Shown one piece after another: positions 32,490 to 41,521 of a stretch of 64,000 bases of DNA. Position numbers and translations under genes: made by a program. The notes below the pieces were generated by a model. That model was given only the letters and a program-made list of their open reading frames with translations. It did no database searches and was not told the origin of the DNA. Each line of letters starts with the position of its first letter. Positions within the stretch are counted from its first letter, which is position 1. The stretch is taken from NCBI RefSeq assembly GCF_016009175.1, contig NZ_JADUCM010000007.1, forward strand, positions 62,001 to 126,000. The letters run 5' to 3'. The stretch is from Pseudomonas alkylphenolica (lineage in GTDB: Bacteria; Pseudomonadota; Gammaproteobacteria; Pseudomonadales; Pseudomonadaceae).

Positions 32490-33647
32490 ATGACCCGATC
32501 ATTACGCAAACTCTACTCCGTGTTGTTCCTCGCCCTGCTGCTGGGCCTGGGCGTGTGGTCGCTGGGGGGCCTGAGCGGCTTCCAGCGCACCGCGCAAATG
32601 AGCGTGCTCGACGGCAAGCTGGCCAAGGCCGCCGAGACCCACTACGACGAGCAGTTCCCGCTCAAGCGCATTGGTACCAACCTCTGGGCCGCGCTGGACT
32701 TCAAGGTCTTCAACGAAGGCCGCCCGGGCGTGGTGCTGGGCCGCGAACAATGGCTGTTCAGTGACGAAGAGTTCAAGCCGGTCGCCAACAGCGACCAGTA
32801 CGAACAGGAAAACCTCGCGCTGATCCGCGGCGTGCGCGACACCCTGCAGCAACGCGGCGTACAGCTGGTGCTGGCGATCGTCCCGGCCAAGGCGCGCCTG
32901 TACAGCGAGTACCTGGGCGAGCAAACCCCGGCCAGCCTGCATGACGACCTGTACAACGAGTTCCATGCCCAGGCCCGTCAGGCCGGCGTCTTTGCACCCG
33001 ACCTGCTGGCGCCGCTGACCACCGCCAAGACCCGTGGCCCGGTGTTCCTGCGCACCGACACACACTGGACGCCGATGGGTGCCGAAGTGGTCGCCCAGCA
33101 CCTGGCCGAAGCGGTCAACCGCCAGGACCTGCTCAGCGGCGAGCCACAGCTGTTCGTCACCGAGCAGCAGGCCGCCGCACCGTACAAAGGCGACCTGACC
33201 AACTTCCTGCCGCTCGACCCGCTGTTCAGCAACCTGCTGCCGCCACCCGACACCCTGCAGCAGCGCAGCACCCGCCCGGCAGCCGCCAACGCCGACAGCG
33301 GCGATGCGTTGTTCGCCGACACAGAAATCCCGGTGGCGCTGGTCGGCACCAGCTACAGCGCCAACTCTCACTGGAACTTCCTCGGCGCCCTGCAACAGGC
33401 GCTGCGCAGCGACGTGGTCAATTACGCCGAAGACGGCCATGGCCCGTTGCTGCCGATGCTCAAGTACCTGCAAAGCGATGCCTTCAAGGCCAGCGCCCCG
33501 CAAGTGCTGATCTGGGAGTTCCCGGAACGTTATCTGCCAATGAAAAGCGACCTCAGCGACTTCGATCCGCAGTGGATCGCCGAGCTGAAACAAACCCGAA
33601 ATGCCAATCAAGACCTGGCCCTGTCGTCCAATCGGACGGAACACTGA
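32490..33647 (+). CDS. algJ: Alginate O-acetyltransferase AlgJ
   Basis: A 385-residue protein anchored by an uncleaved N-terminal signal (about residues 8-28) with a periplasmic SGNH-like domain related to AlgX. Catalytic residues Asp190 and His192 in TDTHWTP and Ser288 in VGTSYSAN. It takes acetyl from AlgI and probably hands it to AlgX with AlgF. Start MTRSLRKLYS, 11 bases after algI; the open frame extends far upstream inside algI but is non-coding there. Confidence 0.96.
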   Translation: MTRSLRKLYSVLFLALLLGLGVWSLGGLSGFQRTAQMSVLDGKLAKAAETHYDEQFPLKRIGTNLWAALDFKVFNEGRPGVVLGREQWLFSDEEFKPVANSDQYEQENLALIRGVRDTLQQRGVQLVLAIVPAKARLYSEYLGEQTPASLHDDLYNEFHAQARQAGVFAPDLLAPLTTAKTRGPVFLRTDTHWTPMGAEVVAQHLAEAVNRQDLLSGEPQLFVTEQQAAAPYKGDLTNFLPLDPLFSNLLPPPDTLQQRSTRPAAANADSGDALFADTEIPVALVGTSYSANSHWNFLGALQQALRSDVVNYAEDGHGPLLPMLKYLQSDAFKASAPQVLIWEFPERYLPMKSDLSDFDPQWIAELKQTRNANQDLALSSNRTEH

Positions 33648-33659
33648 GAGGAAACGCAC

Positions 33660-34307
33660 ATGACCACCAAGCACCGCATTGCCAAAGCCTTTGCCCTGAC
33701 CGCCGGTATGAGCCTGCTTTCGCTGCAGGCCTTCGCTGGCGCCGATGCCGCCCTGTACGGCCCCAGCGCGCCGAAAGGCTCGACCTTCGTGCGCATCTAC
33801 AATGCTGGCAACCAGGCGGTCAGCGCCAGTGTCGGCAACACCCGCATCGACAACGTTGCCGCCCAGGCCAGCAGCGACTTCAGCTTCATGCCGCAAGGCG
33901 ACTACAGCGCCACGCTCGGTAGCCAGAGCGTGCCGGTGAAGCTTGCCTCCGATCACTACTACACCTTGGTCAACCACGCCTCGGGCAAGCCGCAGCTGGT
34001 TGAGGAGCCACCCTTCAAGAACAAACAGAAATCCCTGGTACGCGTGCAGAACCTCAGTGACCAGGCCCTGACCCTGAAAACCGCCGACGGCAAGACCGAA
34101 GTGGTCAAGCCGGTTGCCGCCAAAGCCCGTGGCGAACGCGAGATCAACCCGGTCAAGGTCAGCCTGGCCCTGTATGAAGGCGATAAAAAAGTCAGCGACC
34201 TGAAGCCTGTGGCTCTGGAGCGCGGCGAAGCAGCGGTGCTGTACGTCACCGGCTCCGGCAGCAACCTGTCGCCGGTCTGGGTCAAGCGCCCGGTATCGAC
34301 CCGTTAA
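33660..34307 (+). CDS. algF: Alginate O-acetylation accessory protein AlgF
   Basis: A 215-residue periplasmic protein needed for acetylation; thought to bridge AlgJ and AlgX. Signal peptide MTTKHRIAKAFALTAGMSLL then SLQAFA. The mature protein is beta-rich with two small domains (TFVRIYNAGNQAVSASVG; SLVRVQNLSDQALTLKT). No catalytic motif. 12 bases after algJ with GAGAGGAAACG upstream of the ATG. Confidence 0.95.
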   Translation: MTTKHRIAKAFALTAGMSLLSLQAFAGADAALYGPSAPKGSTFVRIYNAGNQAVSASVGNTRIDNVAAQASSDFSFMPQGDYSATLGSQSVPVKLASDHYYTLVNHASGKPQLVEEPPFKNKQKSLVRVQNLSDQALTLKTADGKTEVVKPVAAKARGEREINPVKVSLALYEGDKKVSDLKPVALERGEAAVLYVTGSGSNLSPVWVKRPVSTR

Positions 34308-34341
34308 TCACCTGCCTATTTTCTAATTTCGGAGAACACTC

Positions 34342-35793
34342 ATGATTCCAGTCATTCTTTCCGGTGGTAGCGGCTCGCGTCTGTGGCCTTTGTCGCGCAA
34401 GCAGTTCCCCAAGCAGTTCCTGGCCCTGACCGGTGAACACACGCTGTTCCAGCAAACCCTGTCGCGCCTGGTGTTCGAGGGCATGGACGCACCCATCGTG
34501 GTCTGCAACAAAGATCACCGTTTCATCGTCAACGAGCAGCTGCAACAGCTCAAACTCGAAACCCAGGGCATCCTCATGGAACCCTTTGGCCGCAACACTG
34601 CGCCGGCCGTGGCACTGAGCGCAATGAAGCTGGTCAACGAAGGCCGCGACGAACTGATGCTGGTACTGCCGGCTGACCACGTCATCGACGACCAGAAAGC
34701 CCTGCAACGCGCCCTGGCGCTGGCCACGGTTGCCGCCGAGCGCGGCGAGATGGTGCTGTTCGGGGTGCCGGCGACCAAGCCGGAAACCGGTTACGGTTAC
34801 ATCCGCTCGAGCCAGGATGCGCTGCTGCCCGAAGGCGTCAGCCGCGTGGCCCAGTTCGTCGAGAAGCCGGATGAAAAACGTGCCAACGAGTTTGTTCAGG
34901 CCGGTGGTTATTTCTGGAACAGCGGCATGTTCCTGTTCCGCGCCAGCCGCTTCCTCGAAGAGCTGAAAAAACATGATCCGGACATCTACGACACCTGCGT
35001 GCTGACGCTTGAGCGCAGCGAGGAAGACGGCGACAACCTGAGCATCGACGAAGCCACCTTCGCCTGCTGCCCGGACAACTCCATCGACTACGCGGTGATG
35101 GAAAAGACCCAGCGCGCCTGCGTGGTACCGCTCAGTGCCGGCTGGAGCGACGTCGGTTGCTGGTCATCGCTGTGGGAAGTGAACGAAAAAGACGCCAACG
35201 GCAACGTCACCAAAGGCGACGTCGTGGTGCAAGACAGCCGCAACTGCATGATCCACGGCAACGGCAAGCTGGTGTCGGTGATCGGCCTTGAGAACATCGT
35301 GGTGGTCGAGACCAAGGACGCCATGATGATTGCCCACAAGGACAAGGTCCAGGGCGTCAAACAGCTGGTCAACACCCTCAACGAACAGGGCCGCAGCGAA
35401 ACCCAGAACCATTGCGAAGTGTACCGGCCGTGGGGCTCCTACGACTCGGTGGACATGGGCGGGCGCTTCCAGGTCAAGCACATCACCGTCAAGCCGGGCG
35501 CCTGCCTGTCGCTGCAGATGCACCATCACCGCGCCGAGCACTGGATCGTGGTGTCCGGCACTGCCGAGGTGACCTGCGACGAGAACGTGTTCCTGCTCAC
35601 CGAAAACCAGTCCACCTACATTCCGATTGCCTCGGTTCACCGCCTGCGCAACCCGGGCAAGATTCCGCTGGAGATCATCGAAGTGCAGTCGGGCAGCTAC
35701 CTGGGTGAGGACGACATCGAACGCTTCGAAGACATCTACGGGCGTTCGACACCAATCGAACGCGGCATCTCGATCAAGACCATCGCGCAGTAA
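34342..35793 (+). CDS. algA: Bifunctional phosphomannose isomerase / GDP-mannose pyrophosphorylase
   Basis: A 483-residue cytoplasmic enzyme supplying GDP-mannose. The N-terminal pyrophosphorylase domain has LSGGSGSRLWPLSRKQFPKQ, the nucleotidyltransferase signature, and VEKPDEK; the C-terminal cupin isomerase domain carries PGACLSLQMHHHRAEHWIVV (residues about 390-410) with the metal-binding histidines. Last gene of the alginate operon, as in P. aeruginosa. GGAG lies upstream of the ATG. No T-run terminator was found after it, only a REPIN-like element. Confidence 0.98.
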   Translation: MIPVILSGGSGSRLWPLSRKQFPKQFLALTGEHTLFQQTLSRLVFEGMDAPIVVCNKDHRFIVNEQLQQLKLETQGILMEPFGRNTAPAVALSAMKLVNEGRDELMLVLPADHVIDDQKALQRALALATVAAERGEMVLFGVPATKPETGYGYIRSSQDALLPEGVSRVAQFVEKPDEKRANEFVQAGGYFWNSGMFLFRASRFLEELKKHDPDIYDTCVLTLERSEEDGDNLSIDEATFACCPDNSIDYAVMEKTQRACVVPLSAGWSDVGCWSSLWEVNEKDANGNVTKGDVVVQDSRNCMIHGNGKLVSVIGLENIVVVETKDAMMIAHKDKVQGVKQLVNTLNEQGRSETQNHCEVYRPWGSYDSVDMGGRFQVKHITVKPGACLSLQMHHHRAEHWIVVSGTAEVTCDENVFLLTENQSTYIPIASVHRLRNPGKIPLEIIEVQSGSYLGEDDIERFEDIYGRSTPIERGISIKTIAQ

Positions 35794-35795
35794 CG

Positions 35796-35899
35796 GTAGG
35801 AGCCAGCGGGCGGCGTTCCGACTTGCCGGCGAAGCAGGCGCTGCGGTGTATCTGCCGCACCGCGCCATCATTCTTCGCGGGCACGCCTCGCTCCTGCGT
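35796..35899. repeat. REPIN-like element after algA
   Basis: GGTAGGAGCCAG on the left, ACTTGCCGGCGAAGC, then TTCTTCGCGGGCACGCCTCGCTCCTGCG on the right (in two blocks). A more diverged copy of the GCTTGCCGGCGAA family. It follows the algA stop by about three bases and is the only obvious 3' structure at the end of the alginate operon. Confidence 0.72.
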
Positions 35900-35968
35900 G
35901 GATGCTTTTTTGAGGGCAGGGCCGATTACGGTTAGGATGAAAGCACACCCGCACACAAGGCGTGCTCC

Positions 35969-36433
35969 ATGTTCATCGGTGCCCTGCTCATTCTCACCTG
36001 GCTGGTCCTGTTGCTGCGCTATCCGGCAAAAGCCCTGCCCATCTCCCTCTCGGCCCTGTTCGGCCTGGGCCTGGTGGCGTTGTGGGTAGTCTGGCTCGAC
36101 AACCGTGAAGCCAGCCAGCTGGCGCGCCTGGAGCTACGCCTGTCGTATGCTCCGCAAGACTGCCCCGCCGACCGCCCGCTACGGGTACAGATGAACAACG
36201 GCAATGATGTGCCCCTGGTGGAACTGAACTGGCGCATCGCCGCCTACGCCCCCGGCGACACCGTCAACCTGGCTGAAAACACCTATTCCGCTCCGCGCTA
36301 CCGCGGCCCCGGTGAACTGCAAGCGGGTGCCACCTGGCAGGAATGCCTGCCGCTGCCACCGCTGCGCGCCGGCTACCGCCCGCAAACCCTGGAGTTTCGT
36401 GCCGAGCGCATGCAAGGCAGCTTCGCCAACTAG
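35969..36433 (+). CDS. Small membrane-anchored protein of unknown function
   Basis: 154 residues. The first 45 or so form two hydrophobic segments (MFIGALLILTWLVLLLRYP and ISLSALFGLGLVALWVVWL); the rest (DNREASQLARLELRLSY onwards) is hydrophilic and probably a beta-rich periplasmic domain with several prolines and two cysteines. I do not recognise a named family; similar proteins in pseudomonads are sometimes labelled multidrug transporter without evidence. Downstream of algA in the same direction but separated by a REPIN-like element, so it need not belong to the alginate operon. Confidence 0.7.
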   Translation: MFIGALLILTWLVLLLRYPAKALPISLSALFGLGLVALWVVWLDNREASQLARLELRLSYAPQDCPADRPLRVQMNNGNDVPLVELNWRIAAYAPGDTVNLAENTYSAPRYRGPGELQAGATWQECLPLPPLRAGYRPQTLEFRAERMQGSFAN

Positions 36434-36513
36434 CCATTCGCAGGATCTGGCACAAATGCACTAGGCGACTTGTCGTATGATCGGTGCATCTTCCCCGATC
36501 AGCAGGCCTGTTC

Positions 36514-37338
36514 ATGTCCATCGTGCTTATCACCGGTTGCTCCAGCGGTATCGGCCGCGCCCTGGCCGACACGTTCAAGAATGCCGGCCACACCGTCTGG
36601 GCCACGGCCCGTAAACCGGAAGACGTGGCCCAGCTGCAAGCGGCCGGTTTCGTCGGCCGCCAGCTGGATGTCAACGATGCCTGCGCCCTGGAATCGCTGG
36701 CCGAAGCCATTGAAAGCACTCATGGCGGCCTCGATGTGCTGATCAACAACGCCGGCTATGGCGCCATGGGCCCACTGCTCGATGGCGGCGTCGAGGCCAT
36801 GCAGCGCCAGTTCGAAACCAACGTGTTTGCCCTGGTCGGCGTGACCCGTGCACTGTTCCCGGCCCTGCGTCGCAACAAGGGCCTGGTGGTGAACATCGGC
36901 AGTGTCTCCGGTGTGCTGGTGACGCCGTTTGCCGGCGCCTACTGCGCGTCCAAGGCGGCCGTGCATGCACTGTGTGACGCCCTGCGCCTTGAGCTTTCGC
37001 CCATGGGCATCCGCGTCATGGAAGTTCAGCCAGGGGCGATTGCCACGCAGTTTGCCGACAATGCGCAAGCCCAGGCCGAGCAGATCCTGGCGGCCAACTC
37101 ACCCTGGTGGCCGTTGCGTGAACAGATTCACGCCCGTGCCCGCGCCTCCCAGGACCGCCCGACCTCCGCCGTGGTCTTCGCCCAGGGCCTGCTGGCGGCG
37201 GTGGAAAAGCGCCCGACCCCGCCGCTGGTGCGGTTGGGCAACGGCAGCCGTGCGCTGCCGCTGCTGGCGCGGTGGTTGCCTCGGGGGTTACTGGACAGCG
37301 TGCTGAAGAAGCGCTTCGGCCTTAGCCGTCCGCTGTAG
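36514..37338 (+). CDS. Short-chain dehydrogenase/reductase
   Basis: A 274-residue classical SDR. Nucleotide-binding TGCSSGIG at residues 7-14, NNAGYG, catalytic Ser in NIGSVSG and YCASKAA (Tyr-x3-Lys). The C-terminal third resembles the retinol-dehydrogenase-like SDRs that act on lipophilic substrates; the actual substrate cannot be read from sequence. Start MSIVLITGCSSG. Its last 51 bases overlap the 3' end of the convergent efflux outer-membrane gene on the other strand. Confidence 0.88.
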   Translation: MSIVLITGCSSGIGRALADTFKNAGHTVWATARKPEDVAQLQAAGFVGRQLDVNDACALESLAEAIESTHGGLDVLINNAGYGAMGPLLDGGVEAMQRQFETNVFALVGVTRALFPALRRNKGLVVNIGSVSGVLVTPFAGAYCASKAAVHALCDALRLELSPMGIRVMEVQPGAIATQFADNAQAQAEQILAANSPWWPLREQIHARARASQDRPTSAVVFAQGLLAAVEKRPTPPLVRLGNGSRALPLLARWLPRGLLDSVLKKRFGLSRPL

Positions 37339-38781
37339 CGGCGGTGCACCTGACGGGTCGAATGCCTGCCAGCCACCGCCCAGTGCCTTGTACAAACCCA
37401 CCAGGGCCTGGGACACCGCCGCCGAGCTGTCGACCCACTGCTCCTCGCTGGCCAGCAATGCGCCCTGCACGCTCAGCACATTGAGAAAGTCTACCGCGCC
37501 TTCGATGTACTGCTGCTGGGCGGTGTGCAAGGCAATGCGGTTCTGCCGCACGGCTTCGGCCAACAGGTCGCGGCGCAACTGGCCGGCGTTGTAGCGGCGC
37601 AGCACATCGTCGATTTCGTGCCAGGCGCCCAGCACCACTTGCTGGTAGCGCAAGGCAGCCTCCTGTTGCTGGGCTTCACGCAGCTTGAGCACACCCTTCA
37701 GGCGCCCGCCCTCAAAAATCGGCAGGCTCAGCTGTGGGCCGATGCCGAAGCGGCGCGAATCCCACCCGGCAAAATCCGACAGTTGCAGCGACTGAAACCC
37801 CATGGAACCCGACAAGCGAATGCTCGGATAGAAATCGGCTTTGGCCACGCCAATGCTGGCGGTGGCCGCATGCAGCCGGGCCTCGGCCTGGAGAATGTCC
37901 GGCCGCCGTTGCGCCAGTTCCGACGGCACGCCGATGGCGAAGCGTTGCTCGGGTGCCGGCATGGCACCCGGCGCCAACAGTTCGGCCTGCAAGCTGCGCG
38001 GGGGTTCGGCCAGCAACAGGCTCAGGGCATTGATCAACTGCGCCTGATGCTCTTCCAGCGTTGGCAAGCGTGCCTCGAGCGAAGCGACCTGAGCGCTGGC
38101 CTGGGCCACGTCCAGGTCGGTGGCGACGCCGTCACGCAAACGCATTTGCGACAACTGCAGGCTGTGGCGCGAGACCTCGAGGTTTTCCCGCGTCACCTTC
38201 AGGGTGCCCTGTACCGCGCGCAGCTGGATGTAGTTGCCTGCGGTTTCCGCCAGCAACGACAGCAACACGCCACGCCGGTCATTCTCGGCCACTTCGACCA
38301 CAGCATCGGCGGCTTCAACCTGCCGACGCACGCGGCCCCACAGGTCCAGTTCCCAACTGGCGTTCAGGTCGCCCTGCCAGAGGTTGAAGGCGGATTTGCC
38401 GCCATTGCCGGAAGGGTCGTTGAGGCCTTCGGCACTGTTGCGCGCGCGGTTGTAACCGGCGCCAAGATCGACCGCCGGGGTTTGCTCCGCGGCGATGCTG
38501 GTGCGCAAGGCGCGGCTTTGCAGCACCCGCGCACTGGCGATCTGCAGGTCGAGGTTGTGCTGGCTGGCACGCTCGATCAAGGCGCTGAGCATGGGGTCAT
38601 GAAAGGTCTCCCACCAGCGCTGCTCAAGCGCCTCGGCCAGCGGCTGACTCGCTGCCGGCGTTTCCTGCAAGGCAGCCCAGTTCGCCGGCGCCTGGCTGGC
38701 GGGCGGATGAAAATCCGGGCCCAGGGTACAGCCCGCCAGCAGGCTCAGTAGCAACGGGCTCAGCGTGCGCACAGCGTTCAT
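37288..38781 (-). CDS. Outer-membrane efflux lipoprotein (NodT/OprM family)
   Basis: A 497-residue TolC-like outer-membrane factor. Lipoprotein signal MNAVRTLSPLLLSLLAGC with lipobox LAGC (Cys18), then TLGPDFHPP typical of NodT-family factors. Two OEP repeats with long coiled-coil helices; EQRWWETFHDPML and YNRARNSAEGL near the periplasmic tip region, QRRPDILQAEARLHAATASI in the second repeat. It is the third gene of the LysR-MFS-HlyD-OMF group and overlaps the upstream HlyD gene by four bases. Its 3' end overlaps the SDR gene by 51 bases. Confidence 0.92.
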   Translation of the reverse strand: MNAVRTLSPLLLSLLAGCTLGPDFHPPASQAPANWAALQETPAASQPLAEALEQRWWETFHDPMLSALIERASQHNLDLQIASARVLQSRALRTSIAAEQTPAVDLGAGYNRARNSAEGLNDPSGNGGKSAFNLWQGDLNASWELDLWGRVRRQVEAADAVVEVAENDRRGVLLSLLAETAGNYIQLRAVQGTLKVTRENLEVSRHSLQLSQMRLRDGVATDLDVAQASAQVASLEARLPTLEEHQAQLINALSLLLAEPPRSLQAELLAPGAMPAPEQRFAIGVPSELAQRRPDILQAEARLHAATASIGVAKADFYPSIRLSGSMGFQSLQLSDFAGWDSRRFGIGPQLSLPIFEGGRLKGVLKLREAQQQEAALRYQQVVLGAWHEIDDVLRRYNAGQLRRDLLAEAVRQNRIALHTAQQQYIEGAVDFLNVLSVQGALLASEEQWVDSSAAVSQALVGLYKALGGGWQAFDPSGAPPLQRTAKAEALLQHAVQ

Positions 38782-39848
38782 CGCGCGCTGACCTCTTTAC
38801 CCGTGGCGAGCGTGGCGCCGGTGTCGATTTTTGCCACCACCGACATACCCACCCGCAAGCGCTGCAACATCGGCTGATCGGCGTCAAAGACGATCTTCAC
38901 CGGAATGCGCTGTACCACCTTGGTGAAGTTGCCGGTAGCGTTGTCCGGTTTGACTGCCGCGAAGGTCACGCCGGTGGCCGGGGCGATACTCTCGACGTGA
39001 CCGTGCAACGGCTCGCCGGCAAAGGTGTCGACCTCGATGAGCACCGGCTGCCCGGGCTGCACGTGGGTCAGCTGGGTTTCCTGAAAGTTGCCGACCACAT
39101 AGGCCTGCGCAAGCGGCACCACCGACAGTAGGCGTGCCCCTGGGTTGACATAGGCGCCCACGCGCAGCGCACGCTCGCCGACCATCCCGTCGATGGGCGC
39201 AACGATCCGCGTGTAGGACAGATCGAGCTGGGCGCGTTCAAGACTCGCTTGAGCATGCTTGAGACTTCCTTCGGCGCTGTCGACTTCGGCGCTGAGAATG
39301 TCCACCTGCTTGCGGGCAGCGGCCAGCGCCGCCTGGGCGTTGGCCAGGCGGGCGCGGGCCTGGTCCACCCTGCTGCGCGCTTGTTGGGCGTTCTGCACGG
39401 TACCGGCGCCCTGCTCGGCCAGGCGGCTGTGGCGTGTCAGCTCGTGATCGGCAAACGCCGTCTCGGCCAGGGCAGCGCTGACCGCAGCTTGCGCCTGGTC
39501 GATCAACGAGGCCTGGCGCTCCAGCGTGGCCCGGGCATTGTGGCGCTGGGCGGTCGACACCAGCAGTTGCGCCTGTGCCGCCGCCAGTGCCGCCTGGTAG
39601 TCGCGGTCGTCGATCAGGGCCAATACCTGGCCGGCGCTGACCTGCTGGTTGTCTTCGACCAGCACCTGCTTGATAAAGCCCGGCACTTTCGGCGCGATGA
39701 CGGTGTAGTCGGCGTAGACATAAGCGTCGTTGGTGCTTTGCTCATCAGCGCTGCCCAGCAACAGCGGGCCGGCAATCCCGAGCACGCCGGCAACGGCCAG
39801 CGCGGCAACGATCAAGGCGGTTTTTCGATGGGTCGTTACAGTCGTCAT
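38778..39848 (-). CDS. HlyD/EmrA-family membrane fusion protein
   Basis: A 356-residue periplasmic adaptor. One N-terminal membrane anchor (about residues 10-30, ALIVAALAVAGVLGIAGPLLL), biotinyl-lipoyl halves around DYTVIAPKVPGFIKQVLVED and IDGMVGERALRVGAYVNPG, and a long alanine/glutamine-rich coiled coil in between. Starts MTTVTTHRKT; upstream in-frame ATGs overlap the MFS gene. It connects the MFS pump to the outer-membrane lipoprotein. Four-base overlap with the next gene indicates translational coupling. Confidence 0.92.
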   Translation of the reverse strand: MTTVTTHRKTALIVAALAVAGVLGIAGPLLLGSADEQSTNDAYVYADYTVIAPKVPGFIKQVLVEDNQQVSAGQVLALIDDRDYQAALAAAQAQLLVSTAQRHNARATLERQASLIDQAQAAVSAALAETAFADHELTRHSRLAEQGAGTVQNAQQARSRVDQARARLANAQAALAAARKQVDILSAEVDSAEGSLKHAQASLERAQLDLSYTRIVAPIDGMVGERALRVGAYVNPGARLLSVVPLAQAYVVGNFQETQLTHVQPGQPVLIEVDTFAGEPLHGHVESIAPATGVTFAAVKPDNATGNFTKVVQRIPVKIVFDADQPMLQRLRVGMSVVAKIDTGATLATGKEVSAR

Positions 39849-39870
39849 GAAAGGCTCTCGCAGCAATGCA

Positions 39871-41412
39871 CTAGGCCACCGCACGCGGTGGATAGATCCG
39901 TGTAGGGACAAAAGGAATCAGCATGATCAGCGCCGCTGCCAGCAGCGCCATGCACAGGTAGAGGTCCGCCGAGGTCAGTACCAGTGCCTGCTCGTGAATG
40001 CGTGTGGCCAGCCCCGGCGCGGTGCCATCGGCCAGTGGCGAGTTGCCCAGGTTGTCGACCAGCATGTTCGAGTGAAAATGCCGGCGCAGGGTGGTGAGTG
40101 CCTCCAGCAACCCGGTCGCCACGACCGAGGCCAGGCCCTTGACCGTGTTGAACCAGGCCGACGCGAACGGACCGTCCTGCGGGGTCATACCGCCGGTGGC
40201 GAGCATCAGCAGCGGCAACACCGCCATCGGTTGACCGAAGATATGCAGCATCTGCAGCAGGTAGAAATTGTCGCGAATCCACACGCTGGTCAGCTGCGTG
40301 CCCAGCGCGCACGAGAGCGCCAGCATGCCCAGGCCGGCAGCCAGCACCCAGCGGCAGTCGACCGCGCGGATGTTGCACAGGGCTGCAGTCAACGGCAGGG
40401 CCAGCAGTTGCGGCACGGCCACCAGCAACAACAGGGGCGCGGTTTGTGCCGGCCGGTAGCCCTGAATCTGCGCCAGGTAGCTGGAGGGAATGAGGATCAC
40501 CGCGGTCAACACGATCAGCACGCCAAACAGGGTCACCAGGGCGTGGGTGAGGTTGCGGGTCTTGAGCATCTGCAGCTTGAAGAACGGCAACGGCTCGGAC
40601 CACTCGTTGTACAGGAACAGCACCAGCAACAGCACGCCACCGCCAAGCAGCCAGCAGATCATTCGCGAGTCGAACCAGCCGAAGCGGTCGCCCAGGGTCA
40701 GGCCGATGACCAGCGAACAGATCGCCGGCAAGCCGAGCAACAGGCCGCGCCAGTCGAACTGCTTGAAGCGCTCAAGGCGCAACGGGTCCTGCGGCAGGCC
40801 CCAGGCCACGCAGGCCATGGCCAGCAGCGACGGGGCAATGATCTGCCAGAATGCCCACTGCCAACCGACGTATTCGGTCCACAATCCCGCCAGCGGCGTG
40901 CCCAGGTTGGGCCCGAAGGTGGCGGTCAGGGCATAGCCGGCCAGACCATAGACCTTGATGCCAGGCGGCAGGAAACGCAGGGCGACGCTCATCAGCATCG
41001 GCGGCAACGCGCCAGACGCCAGGCCCTGCAAAATGCGCAGCAGCATCAGGCTGCCCAGGTTCGGCGCATAGGGTTGCAACAGCCCCAGCAGGGCAAAGGC
41101 GCTGATCGCGCAGAGCGTGTAGCGGCGCAGGGAAAAGGTCACCGCCAGCCAGGGCGAAAAGGCCATCGCCGACACCGAGGCCGCTGCGTACACCGCGATC
41201 AGCCAGGCGCCTTCGTCGGCGCCGATGAACATCGCGCCACGGATATCGGCCAGCGATGCCTTGGTGACCATTTCGTTGAGGCCGGCACACAACACCGCCA
41301 GCAACACGCCGAGCAGACCGACCACAATGCGCAGGCCAAAACCGGTCGCTGCTGCAGGTGCGGCCACAGGCGCAGGGGCAACAGCAACAGGCTGCGCAGT
41401 CAACGAATTCAT
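39871..41412 (-). CDS. MFS efflux transporter, DHA2/EmrB family
   Basis: A 513-residue inner-membrane pump with about 14 transmembrane helices. N-terminal proline/alanine-rich leader, then helices; family motifs include ADEGAWLIAVYAAASVSAMA, LRILQGLASGALPPMLMS (motif B/C region) and GPNLGTPLAGLWTEYVGWQW. The first of three efflux genes (MFS, HlyD, outer-membrane lipoprotein). Drug or substrate specificity cannot be deduced; DHA2 pumps expel hydrophobic acids and antibiotics. A candidate operator lies 62-82 bases upstream of its start. Confidence 0.92.
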   Translation of the reverse strand: MNSLTAQPVAVAPAPVAAPAAATGFGLRIVVGLLGVLLAVLCAGLNEMVTKASLADIRGAMFIGADEGAWLIAVYAAASVSAMAFSPWLAVTFSLRRYTLCAISAFALLGLLQPYAPNLGSLMLLRILQGLASGALPPMLMSVALRFLPPGIKVYGLAGYALTATFGPNLGTPLAGLWTEYVGWQWAFWQIIAPSLLAMACVAWGLPQDPLRLERFKQFDWRGLLLGLPAICSLVIGLTLGDRFGWFDSRMICWLLGGGVLLLVLFLYNEWSEPLPFFKLQMLKTRNLTHALVTLFGVLIVLTAVILIPSSYLAQIQGYRPAQTAPLLLLVAVPQLLALPLTAALCNIRAVDCRWVLAAGLGMLALSCALGTQLTSVWIRDNFYLLQMLHIFGQPMAVLPLLMLATGGMTPQDGPFASAWFNTVKGLASVVATGLLEALTTLRRHFHSNMLVDNLGNSPLADGTAPGLATRIHEQALVLTSADLYLCMALLAAALIMLIPFVPTRIYPPRAVA

Positions 41413-41473
41413 CAAAGGCCTCTGGGACGGGAATTACCACCGCCAGAAGTCTATGAAGCGTTAATACTGACGA

Positions 41474-41494
41474 AAACTGACATATTGGCAGTTT
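41474..41494. promoter_or_regulatory. Inverted repeat upstream of the MFS efflux operon
   Basis: AAACTG (41474-41479) / CAGTTT (41489-41494) with a nine-base centre (ACATATTGG), in the 109-base gap between the LysR gene and the efflux genes. AT-rich and correctly placed for an operator of the efflux operon; regulator not assignable. Confidence 0.4.
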
Positions 41495-41521
41495 ACTAGT
41501 GCAGCAAACGCAATCCGCCGT

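Noticed and set aside
30205..32502. 765-codon minus-strand open frame opposite algL and algI
   Set aside because: It crosses the REPIN without interruption and has no ribosome-binding site; shadow of the real genes.
36445..36465. Sigma-54-like TGGCACAAATGCACT upstream of the SDR gene
   Set aside because: The TGGCAC half is present but the TTGCA half at the required spacing is missing.
39730..41499. 589-codon plus-strand frame opposite the MFS efflux gene
   Set aside because: Gln/Arg/His-rich shadow; the minus-strand gene has the full transporter pattern.
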